Translations under genes and position numbers: made by a program | The notes under the pieces: generated by a model | What the model saw: the letters and a program-made list of their open reading frames with translations, nothing else | What the model was told of the DNA's origin: nothing | Databases searched by the model: none | Assembly (NCBI RefSeq): GCF_002920615.1 | Contig: NZ_PQSU01000001.1 | Coordinates: 310,001-374,000 of the forward strand | From: Streptomyces sp. Ru62 | Lineage (GTDB): Bacteria > Actinomycetota > Actinomycetes > Streptomycetales > Streptomycetaceae | DNA length: 64,000 nt | Reading direction: 5' to 3' | Part shown: one piece after another, positions 60,586 to 64,000 of the stretch | Layout: every line of letters starts with the position of its first letter | Position numbering within the stretch: position 1 is the first letter of the stretch

Positions 60586-61272
60586 ATGGGAGTGCGGCTC
60601 ATGGTCGTGGACGACCATCGGCTGCTCGCGGAGGCGCTGGCGTCCGCGCTCAAGCTGCGCGGGCACCGGGTGCTCGCCGCGGCGGCGCCGGCCGCGGGCG
60701 CGGCGGACCTCGTGATCGCGCGGGCGCCGGAGGTGTGCCTGCTGGGCACGGCGGCACCGGCCGAGGCGGGGATCTTCGACCCGGTGGTCAAGATCAAGCG
60801 GGAACGTCCGCAGGTGGCGGTGCTGGTGCTGGGCCCCGTGCCGTCACCGCGCGGGATCGCGGCGGCCTTCGCCGCGGGGGCGTCGGGGTACGTGCGGCAC
60901 GACGAGCGGATCGAGGGCGTCGAGCGGGCCATCATGAAGGCCCGGGCCGGGGAGGCGGCGGTGGCGCCGCAACTGCTCCAGGGGGCCTTCAGCGAACTGC
61001 TGAATCCCGCCGCACAGCCCGATGACGAGGCCCAGCGGCTCCTGGAGATGCTGACGCCGCGGGAGGTCGAGGTGCTGGTGCGGGTGGCCGACGGGGAGGA
61101 CACGCGCCGGATCGCGGCGGGCATGGGCATCGCACCGAGCACGGCGCGTACGCACGTCCAGCGGGTACTGATGAAACTGGGCGTGGGCTCACGCCTGGAG
61201 GCGGCGGCCCTGGCAGCCCGAACGGGCCTCCTGGACCGCGCGGGCCCCCTGCGGGACGCGCCCGCCGACTAG
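60586..61272 (+). CDS. Atypical NarL/LuxR-type response regulator lacking the phospho-acceptor Asp
   Basis: This is a 228-residue DNA-binding regulator. The receiver begins MVVDDHRLLAEALASALK with the acidic pair (Asp9, Asp10), but where the phospho-acceptor Asp should stand (normally LLD) the sequence reads VCLLGTAAP (Gly54). The usual Lys after GASGY is Arg. The LuxR helix-turn-helix is intact (LTPREVEVLVRVADGEDTRRIAAGMGIAPSTARTHVQRVLMKLG, residues about 165-210). No histidine kinase is adjacent. It is likely phosphorylation-independent or ligand-controlled. ATG 60586 has GGGGGG upstream; an earlier start at 60559 is less likely. Confidence 0.9.
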   Translation: MGVRLMVVDDHRLLAEALASALKLRGHRVLAAAAPAAGAADLVIARAPEVCLLGTAAPAEAGIFDPVVKIKRERPQVAVLVLGPVPSPRGIAAAFAAGASGYVRHDERIEGVERAIMKARAGEAAVAPQLLQGAFSELLNPAAQPDDEAQRLLEMLTPREVEVLVRVADGEDTRRIAAGMGIAPSTARTHVQRVLMKLGVGSRLEAAALAARTGLLDRAGPLRDAPAD

Positions 61273-61290
61273 GCGCCCCGCGCTGGGGCA

Positions 61291-61340
61291 GCGCCCCGGA
61301 GGGGCGCGGGGAACTGCGCGACCAGCCCCCGCGCGCCCGC
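61291..61340. repeat. Dispersed Streptomyces intergenic repeat, copy C
   Basis: GGGGCGCGGGGAACTGCG is the reverse complement of the core seen at 29261 and 52385, followed by CGACCAGCCCCCGCG. It lies between the response regulator and the convergent membrane protein gene. Confidence 0.6.
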
Positions 61341-61369
61341 AGTCGGGACACGGCCTGTCGGCCCCGGAC

Positions 61370-61717
61370 TTACTCCTTCTCTTCCGGCAGACCCTCCGGA
61401 GGAAGCGGCGGGGGAGTGGGCCGCAGCTTCAGCCAGGCCAGGAAGAAGATGCCCAGGAGCAGCATGCCGATCCCGGTCCAGAGATTGATGTTCACGCCCT
61501 CGGCCTTGTCGATCGCGGCCTGCGAGTCGGTGATCCCGGTGATCGTGACGATGACGCCGTAGACCACGAAGAGTCCGCCGATGATGCGCCGCAGGTCGAA
61601 GATGCGTGCCGCGGTCGCCGACTTGGTCTCCAGCTCGGAGACCTCCCGCAGGACGTCCTGCTCGGTGTAGTGCAGCGGACGACGAGGCTGCTCGGAGTGG
61701 TCAGGATGCTCAGTCAT
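61370..61717 (-). CDS. Small two-helix membrane protein downstream of the symporter
   Basis: This 115-residue protein has a charged N-terminal region (residues 1-40) that includes EQDVLREVSELETKSATAARIFDLRR. Two helices follow (IGGLFVVYGVIVTITGI and WTGIGMLLLGIFFLAWLKL) and a Pro-rich C-terminal tail. GAGGAACC precedes the ATG at 61717. It begins 20 nt after the symporter stop on the same strand, so it is probably cotranscribed and may be an accessory subunit. I know no characterised homologue. Confidence 0.82.
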   Translation of the reverse strand: MTEHPDHSEQPRRPLHYTEQDVLREVSELETKSATAARIFDLRRIIGGLFVVYGVIVTITGITDSQAAIDKAEGVNINLWTGIGMLLLGIFFLAWLKLRPTPPPLPPEGLPEEKE

Positions 61718-61737
61718 GGTTCCTCGATCCTCCCGCG

Positions 61738-63429
61738 TCAGAACGAGAACGGGATGTAGCAGACGGCGGCCAGCACGACCGCGCCCCAGCCCAGCAGGGC
61801 CGGCTTGCGGTACCACGCGTCGTCGCCCTCGGCGGGCGCTTCGGACATGCCGGGGGAGCGGGTGCCGTACACCAGGCCCTGCAACTGCTCCGCCGGCTTC
61901 GGCTTGGTGAACAGCGACACCGCGACCATCACCACCGCGCCGGCGACGAAGCCCGCGATGGCGGAGACGAAGTTGGCGCCCTGGTCGGTCGGGATGGAGA
62001 TGATGTCCTTCTTGTAGAGGACGAAGTAGTTGACCATCGCGGTGACGGTGCCGGCGAGCAGGCCCCAGAACCCGGATTTCGCGGACGCCCGCTTCCAGAA
62101 CATGCCGACGATGAAGACGACGAACATCGGCACGTTGAAGAAGGAGAACAGCGTCTGGAGGTAGCTCATGATGTTCGAGAACGAGGACGCCAGGAACGCC
62201 GTGCCGACGGAGGCGCAGACGCCGATCGCGGTGATCAGCCGGCCGAAGCGGACGTAGTAGCCGTCCTCACGCCCCCGCACCACGTACTTGGCCCAGATGT
62301 CGTTGGTGAACACGGTGTTGAAGGACGACACGTTCGCCGCCATGCCCGCCATGAAGGCGGCCAGCAGACCGGTGACGGCGATGCCGAGCACGCCGTTGGG
62401 CAGCAGCTCCTGCATCAGGAAGGGGATGGCGTCGTTGTACTGGTAGCCGGAGCCGGAGGTGCCGAACTTCGGCACGATCGCGGCGGCGACCAGGCCCGGG
62501 ATCATCACCAGGAAGACGATGAAGATCTTGGGGTAGGCCGCGATGAGCGGCGTGCGCTGACCCGCCGAGAGGTTCTTCGCGGACAGGGCGCGCTGCACCT
62601 CGGCGAAGTTGGTGGTCCAGTAGCCGAAGGAGAGCACGAAACCGAGGCCGAGGACGATGGTCAGCCAGTTGGCGCCGAGCGGGTTGGCGTGCCCGATGCC
62701 GGTGCCGCCCCACGCGGTGGTGAAGTCGGCCCCGTGGGTTGCGGTCAGCTTGTCGGTCAGGCCGCCCCAGCCGCCGACCTTCTTCAGGCCGAGAATCGTG
62801 ATCGGGATGAGCGCGGCCAGGATCACGAAGAACTGGAGGACCTCGTTGTAGATCGCCGAGGACAGGCCGCCCAGGGTGATGTACGCGAGGACGAACGCGC
62901 CGGCGACGACGATGGCGACCCACTGCGGCCAGCCGAGCAGGGCCTCGACGACGATCGCGAGGGCGTAGAGGTTGACGCCCGCGATCAGGATGGCGGCGAA
63001 CGCGAACAGGATCGAGCTGAGCAGGTGGGCGGCCCGGTCGAAGCGCAGCAGCAGGAACTCGGGGACCGAGCGGACCTTGCTGCCGTAGTAGAAGGGCATC
63101 ATCACCAGGCCGAGGAAGACCATGGCGGGGATGGCGCCGATCCAGTACCAGTGGACGGTGTAGGCGCCGTACTGGGCGCTGTTCGCGGCCATGCCGAGGA
63201 TCTCGGTGGCCGCCAGGTTCGCCGAGATGAAGGCGAGGCCGGTGATCCAGGCGGGCAGCGAGCGTCCGGAGAGGAAGAAGTCGAGGCTCGTCTTGACCGA
63301 GCGCCGGGCCGCGAAGCCGATGCCCAGGACGACGACGAAGTAGATCGCCAGGATCGTGTAGTCCAGCCAGTTGGTGGGGAGTCGTAGCTCCGCCGCCAGA
63401 TAGGTGGGGGCGTATGTGGGGGTTTGCAT
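61738..63429 (-). CDS. Sodium:solute symporter (SSS/SGLT family), probable galactose importer
   Basis: This is a 563-residue membrane protein with about fourteen helices. SGLT-family marks are DFFLSGRSLPAWITGLAFISANLAATEILGMAANSAQYG (read in parts, residues about 50-90) and MPFYYGSKVRSVPEFLLLRFDR, with the sodium-symporter signature in the middle (GLSSAIYNEVLQFFVILA). The ATG at 63429 gives the conserved N-terminus YLAAELRLPTNWLDYTI. It is divergent from galT across 194 bp that carries several operator-like repeats, which makes galactose or another sugar the likely substrate. Downstream it is coupled to a small membrane protein. Confidence 0.9.
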   Translation of the reverse strand: MQTPTYAPTYLAAELRLPTNWLDYTILAIYFVVVLGIGFAARRSVKTSLDFFLSGRSLPAWITGLAFISANLAATEILGMAANSAQYGAYTVHWYWIGAIPAMVFLGLVMMPFYYGSKVRSVPEFLLLRFDRAAHLLSSILFAFAAILIAGVNLYALAIVVEALLGWPQWVAIVVAGAFVLAYITLGGLSSAIYNEVLQFFVILAALIPITILGLKKVGGWGGLTDKLTATHGADFTTAWGGTGIGHANPLGANWLTIVLGLGFVLSFGYWTTNFAEVQRALSAKNLSAGQRTPLIAAYPKIFIVFLVMIPGLVAAAIVPKFGTSGSGYQYNDAIPFLMQELLPNGVLGIAVTGLLAAFMAGMAANVSSFNTVFTNDIWAKYVVRGREDGYYVRFGRLITAIGVCASVGTAFLASSFSNIMSYLQTLFSFFNVPMFVVFIVGMFWKRASAKSGFWGLLAGTVTAMVNYFVLYKKDIISIPTDQGANFVSAIAGFVAGAVVMVAVSLFTKPKPAEQLQGLVYGTRSPGMSEAPAEGDDAWYRKPALLGWGAVVLAAVCYIPFSF

Positions 63430-63480
63430 GAGAACTCGCTTCGTTGCGCGAACTGATCCAGAGCGGAACCTACGCCGCCG

Positions 63481-63497
63481 TGTTCGATATTTGAACA
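63481..63497. promoter_or_regulatory. Near-palindrome in the symporter/galT divergent promoter
   Basis: TGTTCGATATTTGAACA has perfect outer arms (TGTTC/GAACA) and lies 52-68 bp upstream of the symporter ATG. It is a likely repressor site. Confidence 0.5.
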
Positions 63498-63507
63498 CTC
63501 CAGCTGG

Positions 63508-63578
63508 TGTTCTTTGTTTGATTGTGATCGACCGAGGTGTTGTGGACTTGTGGTCTGTTATGTTTGTTTGTGTTGAGT
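63508..63578. promoter_or_regulatory. AT-rich control region with TTTGTTTG repeats upstream of galT
   Basis: TTTGTTTG occurs at 63513-63520 and 63563-63570, 50 bp apart, within GTGTTCTTTGTTTGATTG and TGTTATGTTTGTTTGTG. Repeated TGTTTG-type sequences are typical targets of DeoR-family sugar regulators. The gal operon of Streptomyces is known to be galactose-inducible from a promoter here. Confidence 0.5.
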
Positions 63579-63623
63579 GATTGGGTGCGGACACACCCGT
63601 AGGGCCCGAACAAGGAGTCCGGC

Positions 63624-64000
63624 GTGAAGAAGACCTCGACCCGGCTGGCCGACGGTCGTGAGCTGATCTACTACGACCTGCGGGACGACACCGTGCGCGA
63701 CGCGGTCGACCGGCGCCCGCTGGACCGTACGGTCACCACGTCCGAGATCCGCCGCGACCCGCTGCTCGGCGACTGCGTCGCCGTCGCCTCGCACCGCCAG
63801 GGCCGCACCTACCACCCGCCGGCCGACGAGTGCCCCCTGTGCCCCACCCGCGGCGACCGGCTCAGCGAGATCCCGGACTCTTCGTACGACGTCGTCGTCT
63901 TCGAGAACCGGTTCCCCTCCCTCGCCGGCGACTCCGGGCGCTGCGAGGTCGTCTGCTTCACCTCCGACCACGACGCCTCCTTCGCGGACCTGAGCGCCGA
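63624..64000 (+). CDS. galT: Galactose-1-phosphate uridylyltransferase, 3' end outside window
   Basis: The first about 125 residues of the Leloir enzyme are visible; it exchanges UMP between UDP-glucose and galactose-1-phosphate. Recognisable parts are MKKTSTRLADGRELIYYDL, DPLLGDCVAVASHRQGRTYHPP and the zinc-binding ECPLCP, then VVVFENRFPSLAGDSG. GGAGT precedes the GTG by 6 nt. In Streptomyces galT leads galT-galE-galK, and the galU gene of this window provides the pathway's UDP-glucose. The HPH active-site motif lies beyond the right edge. Confidence 0.92.
   Translation, partial: MKKTSTRLADGRELIYYDLRDDTVRDAVDRRPLDRTVTTSEIRRDPLLGDCVAVASHRQGRTYHPPADECPLCPTRGDRLSEIPDSSYDVVVFENRFPSLAGDSGRCEVVCFTSDHDASFADLSA

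Noticed and set aside
61606..63387. A 593-residue plus-strand frame opposite the symporter
   Set aside because: It is a reverse-strand shadow of Glu/Asp/Arg/Gly composition with no domain; the minus-strand symporter has clear family motifs.

Overview
The window is a piece of a very GC-rich actinobacterial chromosome, almost certainly Streptomyces. Codons end mostly in G/C, GTG/TTG/CTG starts and 1-4 nt translational overlaps are frequent, and the content includes an SsgA-like sporulation protein, a RpfB-type lytic enzyme, a Ruc chaperone gene, SepX/GlpR and a protein O-mannosyltransferase. From memory the gene order matches the fruA-to-galT segment of the S. coelicolor chromosome core. No phage, IS element, CRISPR array or biosynthetic cluster was seen. 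Two small gene remnants, one beside a tRNA, are the only clear signs of decay.

Layout. 1-10 kb: 3' end of the fructose PTS permease fruA, a small membrane protein, a DUF6227 protein, an L,D-transpeptidase lipoprotein, a P1 (DmpA-like) peptidase, an LtrA-like membrane protein, mscL, a SAF-domain protein, a 17-bp minisatellite, an MTA phosphorylase and the chaperone gene ruc with a HrcA/CIRCE operator. 10-23 kb: an MFS exporter, a CPA1 antiporter, a secreted penicillin-acylase-family protein, 5-formyl-THF cyclo-ligase, then galU-glp-moaC-mog-rimJ-like GNAT-sepX/glpR and tRNA-Ala(CGC). 23-36 kb: GNAT, exodeoxyribonuclease III, a MerR regulator divergent from a monooxygenase/hydrolase/dehydrogenase operon, a giant tricorn protease, and a TetR-MMPL pair.

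36-49 kb: YbaK deacylase and DMT transporter, DUF1876, a serine hydrolase, ohr and ohrR, a nikMN-nikQ-nikO nickel transporter behind a Nur box, ssgE, two paralogous penicillin-binding proteins, pmt and rsmI. 49-64 kb: a cysteine-motif protein, tatD-rpfB-rsmA(ksgA)-ispE, an ABC-F ATPase, two tandem membrane-anchored beta-propeller proteins (the second carrying a frameshift), an orphan response regulator lacking the phospho-acceptor Asp, a sodium:solute symporter with a small membrane partner, and the 5' end of galT.

Functional themes. Much of the window is an old actinobacterial housekeeping block also found in Mycobacterium tuberculosis (mscL, ruc, formyl-THF ligase, galU, glp, rimJ, glpR; pmt/rsmI; tatD-rpfB-ksgA-ispE), with Streptomyces-specific genes between. 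Several genes act on the envelope or division: SepX/GlpR with Glp, SsgE, two PBPs, RpfB, L,D-transpeptidase and Pmt. Regulatory sites readable from sequence are a CIRCE element, a Nur box fused to an apparently leaderless promoter, a WhiA-type GACAC upstream of sepX, and palindromes at the TetR, MerR/monooxygenase, PBP and gal loci.
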